Below are positions 17,440 through 25,371 of a stretch of DNA of 64,000 bases, piece after piece. Positions within the stretch are counted from its first letter, which is position 1. Every line of letters begins with the position of its first letter. The position numbers were made by a program, and so were the translations under genes. Source of the stretch: Bacillota bacterium. Its GTDB lineage: Bacteria; Bacillota; UBA4882; UBA8346. The stretch spans positions 31,974-95,973 of the forward strand of contig JAKOTQ010000023.1 of NCBI GenBank assembly GCA_029776205.1, written 5' to 3'. Below the pieces are notes generated by a model. That model saw nothing but the letters and a program-made list of their open reading frames with translations, was not told the origin of the DNA and searched no databases.

Positions 17440-18465
17440 TTAATTCGGATATCTGGTGCTGTCAAAATAATGATCAAACTGAACTTGAAAATCGGCCATA
17501 TTCTGTTGCTTTTCGAGTAGTTTTTGAAATTTCAGCACTTCCCGTTCGGGGGAGTAGTGGTTATGGCGATGAAAATGGCGGATGGACATTCGCCAGAATT
17601 TTTGGGGGAAGTAAAAGGTGGCGCGCATCACATCCAGTTCTTCAGGAGATAAGGGAATCACTTCCTGATAAGCATCAATGATGAGCCGGGCGGTTTCAAA
17701 ATTCCAATCGTGTTTTTTCATCACCCTGCGGGTGAATTTTATCAGATCCATAATCGGCAGATCCAAGCGGGTGCTGTCAAAATCGATCATGAAGATGTTC
17801 CCCTGAGGGGTAAGGATAAAATTACGGGCAGCCGGATCGCCGTGGCAAAAGGTTTGATTGAACTTGGCTTGTTGGACCAGTTGAGTGTAGTTGCTGGCTT
17901 TCAGTTTGACAATGGCCGTTTCGGCCATAGGCAGAAAGAAATCGACGTTTTCCAGATAAAGCCGAGCGAATTCATCGTGTTGGATGTGTCGTGCCTGTTT
18001 TTTAAAATCCACCAAATTTTGATAACGTTCTTCAAAATGCCTCAGGCATTTTCCCAAAAGGTCCCGCATATTGGAACCCGGTGGCGGGGTAAATCCGGCT
18101 GAACATTGATGAAACTCCGCAAGTGCCCGGGTGGACTCCTTTAATTCCTCAGGATAACTGAAATCTGCTTGCCGTCCTTCGATCCAGTCAAATAGGGAGA
18201 AAGCGTAGCCGTGGCTACTGACATAGGTATCGCCGGAAAGGGTAGGGATCAACGGAACCATGCGGGTAAATCCCCGGAGAATCAGATGTTGTACTGCGCC
18301 ATGGACAAAAGCCAACCGTTCCGGATTGAAGGGAGAAATTTTTAAATTTTTCGTTCCGTTATCGGTTTCCACCCGGAAAACGTCTTTAATTTTTTCCCAG
18401 CGAAAGGCGGTCAAACCCCAACGGCTCATTAAAGCCGGTACTTCCAAGAATAATCGATCCATCAT
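17440..18465 (-). CDS. CotS-family spore coat protein (kinase-like fold)
   Basis: 341 aa, second of three tandem CotS-like genes. Catalytic-loop equivalent FCHGDPAARNFIL near 230 and MIDFDSTRLD near 250; C-terminal pattern YFPQKFWRMSIRHF. Two in-frame ATGs (18465, 18462) follow GGAGG at 6 or 9 bases; the frame extends further up to 18624 but would run into the preceding gene and lacks a ribosome site. Protein kinase-like coat proteins are usually made in the mother cell; whether this one phosphorylates anything is unknown. Confidence 0.83.
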   Translation of the reverse strand: MMDRLFLEVPALMSRWGLTAFRWEKIKDVFRVETDNGTKNLKISPFNPERLAFVHGAVQHLILRGFTRMVPLIPTLSGDTYVSSHGYAFSLFDWIEGRQADFSYPEELKESTRALAEFHQCSAGFTPPPGSNMRDLLGKCLRHFEERYQNLVDFKKQARHIQHDEFARLYLENVDFFLPMAETAIVKLKASNYTQLVQQAKFNQTFCHGDPAARNFILTPQGNIFMIDFDSTRLDLPIMDLIKFTRRVMKKHDWNFETARLIIDAYQEVIPLSPEELDVMRATFYFPQKFWRMSIRHFHRHNHYSPEREVLKFQKLLEKQQNMADFQVQFDHYFDSTRYPN

Positions 18466-18481
18466 CAGTAACCTCCGCGTT

Positions 18482-19486
18482 TTAGTTATTTTTTGCCCCG
18501 ACTGACGGTAATGGCATCGTCGGGAACCAGCTTTGCAATAATTGAGCTCGCCGGGGCTCTTCGTCAAAAAGATGCCAAAATTTGCGTTGAAAGTGCCCTT
18601 CTGTCCAGGGAAGCTTCTCTTCAAAACGCTGGCTGCATAATCTCCAGAAACGGTGGGGGAAGCAAAGTGAGATGCGGATGAAAGATACGGCTTCCTCTGT
18701 CAGAGGGCGTTCCCGATGATACGTTTCACAGATCGAATTGAAACAATCGGGTTGCCAATCATTGGCGGCCATGGCCCGTTGGATAAGGGTGGCCAGTTCA
18801 ACCGGAAACCAATCGATGGCCGATAACTCATAATCAATCAACACCCATTGGTTGTTTTGGATGATGATATTCCGGGGTGCTGGATCTTTGTGACAAAAGC
18901 CCACTTCCGAATAAAGCCGGGGTTCTTTGGTGAAAGGATGAGTTTCGAGGATTTTCAATGCTGTGTCGGCCTGAATGAGGAAATGATCGCTCCAGCGTAA
19001 GATACCGCGGTCGATCCGGTTTAAGTGATTTTCCCTTTTCAATCGGGCGATTAATGTTTGGAGGAATTGCCGCTTTTGCTGATAAACTTCCATTAGATCC
19101 GGAAAAGGCGGTACCGAAGGTAACGCCGTTTGGGCAATACGGTGAAGGTTGGCTAGCAAAGCGGCAGTCCGTTTCCAATGGTTCGGATTGGAAAAGGAAG
19201 GATGGGCTCCGTTGACCCACGGCATGACAATATAGCGTCCGGTAGGCAGCTCACAATAGGGCTGACGGGACCGGGTTCTTAGCAAAGGAATTAGTCCTTT
19301 AAAACCTGCTTGGCACAGCGATTCGATACTGTCTGCCAACCAAAGCAATTGTTGGGGAGAACGGGTGGTTTTTTTCAGTAAAAAGACCCCTGAATGGGTA
19401 TGGATTTTCCAGGCTGGCCCCTGAGGTTGGCAAAGCGTACATTCAAGGCCGTAGTGGCGTTTAAGCTCCGTTAACCACGGATGCAT
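18482..19486 (-). CDS. CotS-family spore coat protein (kinase-like fold), first of operon
   Basis: 334 aa, first of three tandem CotS-like genes and the most divergent. The loop reads FCHKDPAPRNIII and the metal motif is LIDYELS, i.e. the DFD aspartates are changed to D-Y-E, so phosphotransfer may be lost. The C-terminal FPHRFWRLCSQRFEEKLPW is typical of the family. ATG 19486 lies 11 bases after GGAGG; a GTG at 19498 sits inside that site and is less likely. A sigma-K-like promoter lies just upstream. Confidence 0.8.
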   Translation of the reverse strand: MHPWLTELKRHYGLECTLCQPQGPAWKIHTHSGVFLLKKTTRSPQQLLWLADSIESLCQAGFKGLIPLLRTRSRQPYCELPTGRYIVMPWVNGAHPSFSNPNHWKRTAALLANLHRIAQTALPSVPPFPDLMEVYQQKRQFLQTLIARLKRENHLNRIDRGILRWSDHFLIQADTALKILETHPFTKEPRLYSEVGFCHKDPAPRNIIIQNNQWVLIDYELSAIDWFPVELATLIQRAMAANDWQPDCFNSICETYHRERPLTEEAVSFIRISLCFPHRFWRLCSQRFEEKLPWTEGHFQRKFWHLFDEEPRRAQLLQSWFPTMPLPSVGAKNN

Positions 19487-19517
19487 GATGGTTATCACCT
19501 CCGCTGTGCTTTCGTCC

Positions 19518-19546
19518 TATACTATGTTAAATGGTGAATTTTTGTT
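19518..19546 (-). promoter_or_regulatory. Sigma-K-like promoter of the cotS operon
   Basis: On the minus strand, AACA (19546-19543), 16-base spacer, then CATAGTATA (19526-19518). This matches the sigma-K pattern of AC at -35 and CATAnnnTA at -10. The expected start is about 10 bases before the GGAGG of the first cotS gene. It fits late mother-cell expression of coat genes. Confidence 0.5.
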
Positions 19547-19600
19547 AGCGCCTGCAGAGAAAATGCTGAAACGATGTATGAAACAGGGGTTAACTGAACA

Positions 19601-19621
19601 GGGGAACATGGTTCCCCTTTT
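19601..19621 (+). terminator. Hairpin with T run upstream of the 55-residue gene
   Basis: GGGGAAC and GTTCCCC around an ATG loop, followed by TTTTAAT on the plus strand. It has no plus-strand gene before it, so it may be a leader attenuator or part of the divergent control region. Confidence 0.5.
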
Positions 19622-19660
19622 AATGCTTTATGCATAGGATAGTGGCGGAGGTGTATTCCG

Positions 19661-19828
19661 ATGTCGAATCCCTTCAAGCACTTGTGGAAATTGGACCAGA
19701 AGATTTTCCTCGGTGTGATTGGGTTGGAATTGCTCAAAACATTGATTGTTCCGAATCCTATCGATGTACTGATCCTCACGGGTTTGATTGTGATTTTTTT
19801 AGGGTGGTACTCCGATGGTTTCAAATGA
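19661..19828 (+). CDS. Small two-helix membrane protein upstream of a cotS gene
   Basis: 55 aa (starts MSNPFKHLWKLDQK, ends WYSDGFK), with a strong GGAGGTG ribosome site 8 bases before the ATG. Two hydrophobic stretches (IFLGVIGLELLKTLIV; IDVLILTGLIVIFLGW) suggest a small integral membrane protein. It overlaps the following cotS start by 14 bases, indicating translational coupling. A CATAGGATA sequence at 19633-19641 resembles a sigma-K -10 but I see no matching -35. No known family recognised. Confidence 0.65.
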   Translation: MSNPFKHLWKLDQKIFLGVIGLELLKTLIVPNPIDVLILTGLIVIFLGWYSDGFK

Positions 19829-20780
19829 GTTGCAGGGGGTGCTTGAGGGTTATCGGTTAAGTCCCCGGGCTGAGTTGGAACCGCATCGCAGCGTATGGTT
19901 GGTCGATGACGGTCAAAGCCTTAAAGTGCTGAAACCATTGAAAACCGGAGCAGTCCGCTCTTTTTTAATTGGCGAATTATTAAAAGAAATCAATGAAGGA
20001 AGGCGGGTTCCGGATTTGATCCCTACCGAAAGGGGCCATAACTATCTTTGGTTTCGAGGAAACCGTTATTTTCTGACTCGATGGTTGGACGGAAGGGAAG
20101 CGGACTACTACCGGGATGAGGATCTGGCAGCGGCGATTGGGGCGATGCGGTGGTTTCATGAAAGTACGGGACGGTTAGTTGAAGCCTCATCTTGTTGGGA
20201 GTATTTCAGGTTTCAACCGGGCCGGGAATGGAACTGTTATCTCCGGGAAATGGAAGCTTGCAGGCGTTTGGCAATCCGGCGGGGAGACGGCTGGTGCAGG
20301 CAATACCTCCGGCTTTGGCCGGCCTATTATGAACAGGCGTATCATGCCATTGACGCATATCGCAGTATGGTGAAGCAAGCCGGAAAGTGCCTTTGTTACC
20401 ACGACTGGGCCCATCATAATGTGGTGATCCGGGAAGGAAAGGCTTGTCTTTTTGATTTTGATTATTTGCTGATGGACAACGCGGTGCACGATAAAGCCAA
20501 TTTAATTTCCAGGTATGCCCGTTTGCATCATTGGGATTATCGATACCTGTTGAAAATCCTGTGGTTATTTGATAAACACTATCCCTGGAAAAAGGGAGAA
20601 TTGCGTCTGTTACATGTTTATCTGACCTTTCCTTATGATTATTGGATGTTTGGCAGGCAATTTCTCATCGAGCAACTGCCCTGGAGCCGACGTTATCTGG
20701 AGGAACAATGGCAGCGGAAAGCGGCTTGGATAAGTCGACGAAACCGTGCGTTGGAGATTCTGGAAGCATTAGAGGCTTAG
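19815..20780 (+). CDS. CotS-family spore coat protein (kinase-like fold), fourth copy
   Basis: 321 aa, divergent from the other three cotS genes. Catalytic loop CYHDWAHHNVVI (near 197) and CLFDFDYLLMD (near 215) keep the H-x-D, N and DFD residues. C-terminal FPYDYWMFGRQF follows the family. It overlaps the 55-residue membrane protein gene by 14 bases. With four CotS paralogues beside the legionaminic acid genes, a role in building or modifying the spore surface is the natural inference. Confidence 0.82.
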   Translation: MVSNELQGVLEGYRLSPRAELEPHRSVWLVDDGQSLKVLKPLKTGAVRSFLIGELLKEINEGRRVPDLIPTERGHNYLWFRGNRYFLTRWLDGREADYYRDEDLAAAIGAMRWFHESTGRLVEASSCWEYFRFQPGREWNCYLREMEACRRLAIRRGDGWCRQYLRLWPAYYEQAYHAIDAYRSMVKQAGKCLCYHDWAHHNVVIREGKACLFDFDYLLMDNAVHDKANLISRYARLHHWDYRYLLKILWLFDKHYPWKKGELRLLHVYLTFPYDYWMFGRQFLIEQLPWSRRYLEEQWQRKAAWISRRNRALEILEALEA

Positions 20781-20840
20781 TTCACATTTCACCGGGTACG
20801 GTGGCGGTTCCGGATTGCGGGGTTACAATCTTGTTTGTAT

Positions 20841-20868
20841 GAAACCCAAGATATAGGGGTTTCTTTTT
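20841..20868 (+). terminator. Rho-independent terminator between cotS and mraZ
   Basis: GAAACCC (20841-20847) and GGGTTTC (20857-20863) followed by TTTTT. Confidence 0.8.
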
Positions 20869-20970
20869 GTTTGGAGCCATATATGGTAGTGGCTGCGGAT
20901 TTTCCAAAAAAATTCAAAAAAATGCTAATGGAAAAGAGGAAATGGGTCGATTGTGGAGAATAGGGAATAC

Positions 20971-21001
20971 AAAGTGGGTCCAAGTGGAGTGAAGTGGAGT
21001 A
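20971..21001 (+). promoter_or_regulatory. MraZ-binding boxes (three 10-bp direct repeats)
   Basis: AAGTGGGTCC, AAGTGGAGTG and AAGTGGAGTA follow each other at exact 10-base spacing just before mraZ. This is the arrangement known for MraZ operators (repeated GTGG-type boxes), so the dcw cluster is probably autoregulated by MraZ. Confidence 0.8.
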
Positions 21002-21010
21002 AATTAGACC

Positions 21011-21442
21011 ATGTTTATGGGTGAATACCAACATGCCATGGATGAAAAAGGCCGGTTGATTATACCGGCTAAATTCCGCGAAGGCCTGGGCGAGAAATTT
21101 GTGATCACCCGGGGCTTGGATAACTGTTTGTTTGTTTACCCCATGGAACAGTGGAAACAGCTGGAAGATAAGATTAAAGAACTCCCTACCTCCCACGCTG
21201 ATACCCGTGCCTTTGTCCGGATGTTTTTCTCCGGTGCCGTGGAGGCTGAGTTGGATAAACAGGGGCGGGTGGTTATTCCGGCCCATTTGAGAGAACATGC
21301 CCGGATTGAACGGGATTTATATGTCATCGGTGTTTCGACAAAAGTGGAGATTTGGGCGAAAGAGACTTGGGAAAGCTATTCAAGTCAGGCTCAACAATCT
21401 TATGAAAGCATTGCTGAGAAAATTATCGATATCGGAATTTAG
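21011..21442 (+). CDS. mraZ: Transcriptional regulator MraZ
   Basis: 143 aa with two AbrB-like (SpoVT/AbrB superfamily) MraZ repeats: MGEYQHAMDEKGRLIIPAKFR at the start and EAELDKQGRVVIPAHLR in the second half, each carrying the DxxGR signature. It binds direct repeats before its own operon and controls the division and cell wall cluster. First gene of the dcw operon; the ribosome site GGAG is part of the third operator repeat. Confidence 0.95.
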   Translation: MFMGEYQHAMDEKGRLIIPAKFREGLGEKFVITRGLDNCLFVYPMEQWKQLEDKIKELPTSHADTRAFVRMFFSGAVEAELDKQGRVVIPAHLREHARIERDLYVIGVSTKVEIWAKETWESYSSQAQQSYESIAEKIIDIGI

Positions 21443-21458
21443 TGTGTTGGATAGAAGA

Positions 21459-21474
21459 CGGAGGTAAACCTCCG
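21459..21474 (+). repeat. Short hairpin masking a GGAGG just before rsmH
   Basis: CGGAGGT and ACCTCCG are separated by AA and could pair. The next GAGG, at about 21474, is the likely real ribosome site of rsmH. May tune translation; may be chance. Confidence 0.4.
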
Positions 21475-21483
21475 AGGTGAGTG

Positions 21484-22431
21484 ATGAAGTCAGAATTTCA
21501 ACATCAACCGGTTCTTTTAAAAGAGGCCATTGATTATCTCAATATTAACCCTTCCGGGATTTATGTAGATGGGACCGTTGGAGGTGCGGGCCATTCCCGG
21601 GAGATTGCCCGGCGGTTGGACGATTCCGGCATGTTAATCGGCATCGATCAGGATCAAACGGCGATAGATGCTGCTTATGAACGGCTGCAAAATTTTCAGC
21701 CTGCGATCAGGTTGTTTCATCGAAATTTTGCTTATTTACGCGATATTTTGGCAGAGATCGGCGTTCCGGCCATTGACGGGATTCTTTTGGACTTAGGGGT
21801 GTCGTCGCCCCAATTGGATGAGGAAGAGCGGGGATTTAGCTATAAACATGATGCTCCTTTAGATATGCGGATGGATCGGACGCAACCGTTCTCAGCGGCT
21901 CATCTGGTCAATACGGCTTCGGCTCAAGAACTGGCATCGATTTTCTGGAATTACGGTGAAGAACGCTGGAGTAAAAGGATCGCCGGATTTATCGAGGAAT
22001 ACCGGCGTGAAAAACCCATCGAGACTACCGGAGAGTTGGCTGATTTGATTAAACGGGCGATTCCTGCTGCAGCCCGGCGTAACGGTCCTCATCCTGCGCG
22101 GCGGGTTTTTCAGGCGCTCCGAATCGCTGTGAATAAAGAATTGGACGTGCTTCAAAGCGTGCTGAATCAAGCGGTGTCCGTGTTAAAACCCGGAGGCCGG
22201 GTGGTGGTCATCTCCTTCCATTCATTGGAGGATCGGATCGTTAAAACTACCTTTGCCGAAAAAGCCAAAGGGTGTGTTTGCCCTAAAAGTTTACCCATAT
22301 GTCAATGCGGTATAAAACCTGAATTGAAAATCATTACCCGTAAACCGGTGATTCCTTCGGCGGCTGAGATTAAAGAAAATCCCCGAGCCAGGAGTTCAAA
22401 GCTAAGAGCGGCAGAGAAGACGGAGGGCTAG
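21484..22431 (+). CDS. rsmH: 16S rRNA (cytosine1402-N4)-methyltransferase RsmH
   Basis: 315 aa, formerly MraW. SAM-dependent methyltransferase acting on C1402 of 16S rRNA. HQPVLLKEAIDYL at the start, the SAM loop YVDGTVGGAGHS, GILLDLGVSSPQLD, RGFSYKHDAPLDMRMD and VVISFHSLEDRIVK are all present at the expected spacing. GAGG precedes ATG 21484; a GTG at 21481 is a less likely start. Confidence 0.95.
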   Translation: MKSEFQHQPVLLKEAIDYLNINPSGIYVDGTVGGAGHSREIARRLDDSGMLIGIDQDQTAIDAAYERLQNFQPAIRLFHRNFAYLRDILAEIGVPAIDGILLDLGVSSPQLDEEERGFSYKHDAPLDMRMDRTQPFSAAHLVNTASAQELASIFWNYGEERWSKRIAGFIEEYRREKPIETTGELADLIKRAIPAAARRNGPHPARRVFQALRIAVNKELDVLQSVLNQAVSVLKPGGRVVVISFHSLEDRIVKTTFAEKAKGCVCPKSLPICQCGIKPELKIITRKPVIPSAAEIKENPRARSSKLRAAEKTEG

Positions 22432-22536
22432 CGTTTCTTAAATCGAGGTCGGAAAGGTTTAAAAAATGTTACGAACTAAGAGTCTACCAGGGGAATTTAA
22501 GAACGCTATACTAGGCTCATATGGAGGTGCATAATA

Positions 22537-23013
22537 TTGTTAGTAGCAGAGAAACTCCCGGTATCTACTATGGATACGCAAAACGATATTATCCGGCAAA
22601 GGCAGACAGCGCGCCGGGTTAACGTACGAAATGCCAAAATAGTTATCTTGGTCGGAATTCTTTTAGCATTGGTCGTTTGTAACGTGGTGGTTCATGCGTG
22701 TGTGATTCGGCAGGACCATCAACTTAAATATTGGCAAAAAATGATTGATGAAAAAGAGCGTGAACTGGTAAAATTGCGAATAGAGATCGCTCAATTGGAA
22801 TCCTTTGACCGGATTCAGCGGATCGCTCAAAACGAATTGGGCATGCGGGATGCAGGCCCGATGGATTGTTATTTGATCAAATCCGCTCCGGAGTTAAAGA
22901 AAGAAGTGTTTAAGAGCGATTATGTGGCAAAGACTCCGACTAATACCGGTCTTTGGAATAAAGTATCCGGATGGCTGGGAGGCTTGGGCCGGACCATGGC
23001 CAAAAATCCCTGA
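22537..23013 (+). CDS. ftsL: Cell division protein FtsL-like
   Basis: 158 aa, single-pass membrane protein: a basic cytoplasmic N-terminus, one helix (AKIVILVGILLALVVCNVVV, near 33-52), then a periplasmic coiled coil (about 65-100) ending in RIQRIAQNELGMRDAGP, the usual FtsL/DivIC hallmark. It bridges early and late divisome proteins. The start is TTG 22537, eight bases after GGAGGTG. Position between rsmH and spoVD is the standard dcw order. Confidence 0.85.
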   Translation: MLVAEKLPVSTMDTQNDIIRQRQTARRVNVRNAKIVILVGILLALVVCNVVVHACVIRQDHQLKYWQKMIDEKERELVKLRIEIAQLESFDRIQRIAQNELGMRDAGPMDCYLIKSAPELKKEVFKSDYVAKTPTNTGLWNKVSGWLGGLGRTMAKNP

Positions 23014-23067
23014 GAAATGGCCGTCCCATTCTCGGGGTGAGATGGGATGTTTGCGGAGGAATGAATA

Positions 23068-25239
23068 GTGGATTACTCAGTCACTTCGTCCAAAAAACGG
23101 ATTGCAGTGTTGCTTGTCGGAACTCTGGTTTTGCTGGCATTATTGATCCTCAGAGTGACTTATATCCAGGTTTTTATGGCGGGGTGGTTGAAAAAAGGCG
23201 CTGAAGATCAGCGCTTTCGTGCCGTTTCCATCTTACCGCGCCGGGGGACGATCTATGATCGTCAAGGATTTGAACTGGCTATCAGTATTGATGCGGAATC
23301 GGTTTTTGCTATTCCCAAAGAAATTGGAATAGAAGATACGGTCATTAACAATCGGGGCCGAAAAGTTTCATATATCAACAAAGGGAAATCTCAAAAAGCA
23401 AAGGTTGCCCAGATCGTTGGAGGCGTGTTAGGGCTGGATCCGGCTAAAATTGAACAAGCCATCAGCAAACAGGCTTCTTTTGTTTGGATTAAACGGCGGG
23501 CAACATTGGAAGAAATCGAACTACTGCGGAAAGTATTAAAAGAAGAAAAGATCCATGGTATCGAGATCAGTCAGAGCCCGCGGCGGTTTTATCCTCAAAA
23601 TACATTGGCTGCCCAATTGTTGGGAATTGCCGGCATTGACAATCAGGGATTGGAAGGTTTAGAAAAACACCTGGATTCGTACTTGCGGGGCATTCCCGGC
23701 AGTGATCGGGCTGAGTTTGATACCTTGGGTCATCATATCCCCCAGGGGGAACGTCGGTATCAACCTCCGGTGGCCGGCGATTCGGTTTATTTGACCATCG
23801 ATCGCAACATACAGTTTATTGTTGAACGGGAACTGGAGAAAGCGGTCAATGACACTAAGTCCAAGCGGGGAATGTCCATCGTGGTCAATCCCCAGACTGG
23901 CGAGATTTTGGCTATGGCCAGTTATCCGACGTTTGATCCGAATAAGTTTAATGAGTATCCGGCAGCCAATCGGCGAAATCCATTGGTGTCGGATATGTAT
24001 GAGCCGGGTTCCACTTTTAAGGTGTTTACAGCAGCGGCTGCTCTCGAAGAAGGGAAAGTGTCACCGGAGTCAACTTTTTTTGATCCGGGTTTCATCGTGG
24101 TTGATGATCGGCGATTAAAGTGCTGGAAGGCAGGCGGACACGGCAGCCAAAATTTTGTGGAAGCGTTGGAGAATTCCTGTAACCCTGTATTTGCCACTCT
24201 GGCGATGCGGCTGACTAAGGAACGGTTTTATGACTATATCAAAGCTTTCGGTTTCGGAACTCCAACCGGGGTCGATTTCCCCGGTGAATCGCCGGGAATG
24301 CTTAAGCATCTCAATCAAGTGAAAAATGTGGAGTTGGCCAATATCGGTTTTGGCCAGGGGATTTCCGTGACTCCTTTACAGATGGTGATGGGGGTCTCGG
24401 CTATTGCCAATGGCGGATATTTGCTCAAACCCCAATTGGTCAAAGAAATTCGGGGTGAAGACGGCAAAGTTAAGATGAGTTTTAAGCGCCAGGTGGTACG
24501 GCAGGTTATTTCCAGTAAGACCTCGGCGTTAATGCGTCAAATGATGGAGTCGGTCGTCACCAACGGTTCCGGTAATAAGGCCTATCTACCCGGATTCCGG
24601 GTTGCCGGGAAAACCGGAACTGCCCAAAAGGTGGTGGCTGGTAAACGGGGATATAGTGAATTGATCGCTTCCTTTGTAGGATTTGCCCCGGCGGATAACC
24701 CCCAATTGTTGGCTATGGTTATTTTGGATGAACCGGGGTCAAACATCAAATATGGCGGTGTTATTTCAGCGCCGGTGGTCGGAAATATTTTCCGCGATGC
24801 TTTACGGTATTTGGGAGTTAAACCTCAGTTAGAACCGGATACGGTTGCGAAGATTGAGGAAGAGACCGTAACCGTACCACAGGTCCTCAATCAACGGGTT
24901 GTCGAAGCGACCCAGCAACTTAAGCGGGTTGGATTGGATTACCGGATTATCGGTGAAGGAAACGTGGTTTTTGAACAGGTTCCCAAAGGGGGTACTAGTG
25001 CCCAGCGAGGGACCAAGGTGCTGTTGTATCTCAATCCAGAAGCAAAATATACCAATCACCGAACGGATAAGGTTGTGGTTCCTGATTTGCAGGGCCTGTC
25101 GTCAGCTCAGTGTGAATCCATTCTGGGACAATTGGGATTGCGAATGCAGGGGAGCGGTTCAGGTGTGGTGGTCAATCAGTCACCGGAGTCCGGAAAGCTG
25201 ATCGATTACGGCGGAACCGTCACAGTAACCTTCAGATAA
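23068..25239 (+). CDS. spoVD: Penicillin-binding protein, SpoVD/FtsI type, with two PASTA domains
   Basis: 723-residue class B transpeptidase. N-terminal membrane anchor (about 12-32), dimerisation domain, then a transpeptidase domain with STFK (SxxK), SCN (SxN) and KTGTAQ motifs, and two C-terminal PASTA domains beginning VPQVLNQRVVE and VPDLQGLSSAQ. It cross-links septal or spore cortex peptidoglycan together with the SEDS protein encoded downstream. GTG 23068 follows GGAGG by 8 bases. Only one such gene is seen here, so it may serve as both FtsI and SpoVD. Confidence 0.93.
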   Translation: MDYSVTSSKKRIAVLLVGTLVLLALLILRVTYIQVFMAGWLKKGAEDQRFRAVSILPRRGTIYDRQGFELAISIDAESVFAIPKEIGIEDTVINNRGRKVSYINKGKSQKAKVAQIVGGVLGLDPAKIEQAISKQASFVWIKRRATLEEIELLRKVLKEEKIHGIEISQSPRRFYPQNTLAAQLLGIAGIDNQGLEGLEKHLDSYLRGIPGSDRAEFDTLGHHIPQGERRYQPPVAGDSVYLTIDRNIQFIVERELEKAVNDTKSKRGMSIVVNPQTGEILAMASYPTFDPNKFNEYPAANRRNPLVSDMYEPGSTFKVFTAAAALEEGKVSPESTFFDPGFIVVDDRRLKCWKAGGHGSQNFVEALENSCNPVFATLAMRLTKERFYDYIKAFGFGTPTGVDFPGESPGMLKHLNQVKNVELANIGFGQGISVTPLQMVMGVSAIANGGYLLKPQLVKEIRGEDGKVKMSFKRQVVRQVISSKTSALMRQMMESVVTNGSGNKAYLPGFRVAGKTGTAQKVVAGKRGYSELIASFVGFAPADNPQLLAMVILDEPGSNIKYGGVISAPVVGNIFRDALRYLGVKPQLEPDTVAKIEEETVTVPQVLNQRVVEATQQLKRVGLDYRIIGEGNVVFEQVPKGGTSAQRGTKVLLYLNPEAKYTNHRTDKVVVPDLQGLSSAQCESILGQLGLRMQGSGSGVVVNQSPESGKLIDYGGTVTVTFR

Positions 25240-25371
25240 AAGTCTTTTATAAAGCGATACTGCATTGCCAAATGGTGGATAAAGACGATAATTTTTGGCA
25301 AAAATGGAGATGGCTTCAGATCATCGTGCCTTACTAAGATGATAAGTTCTATCGAAAAGAAGGTGGATTTT

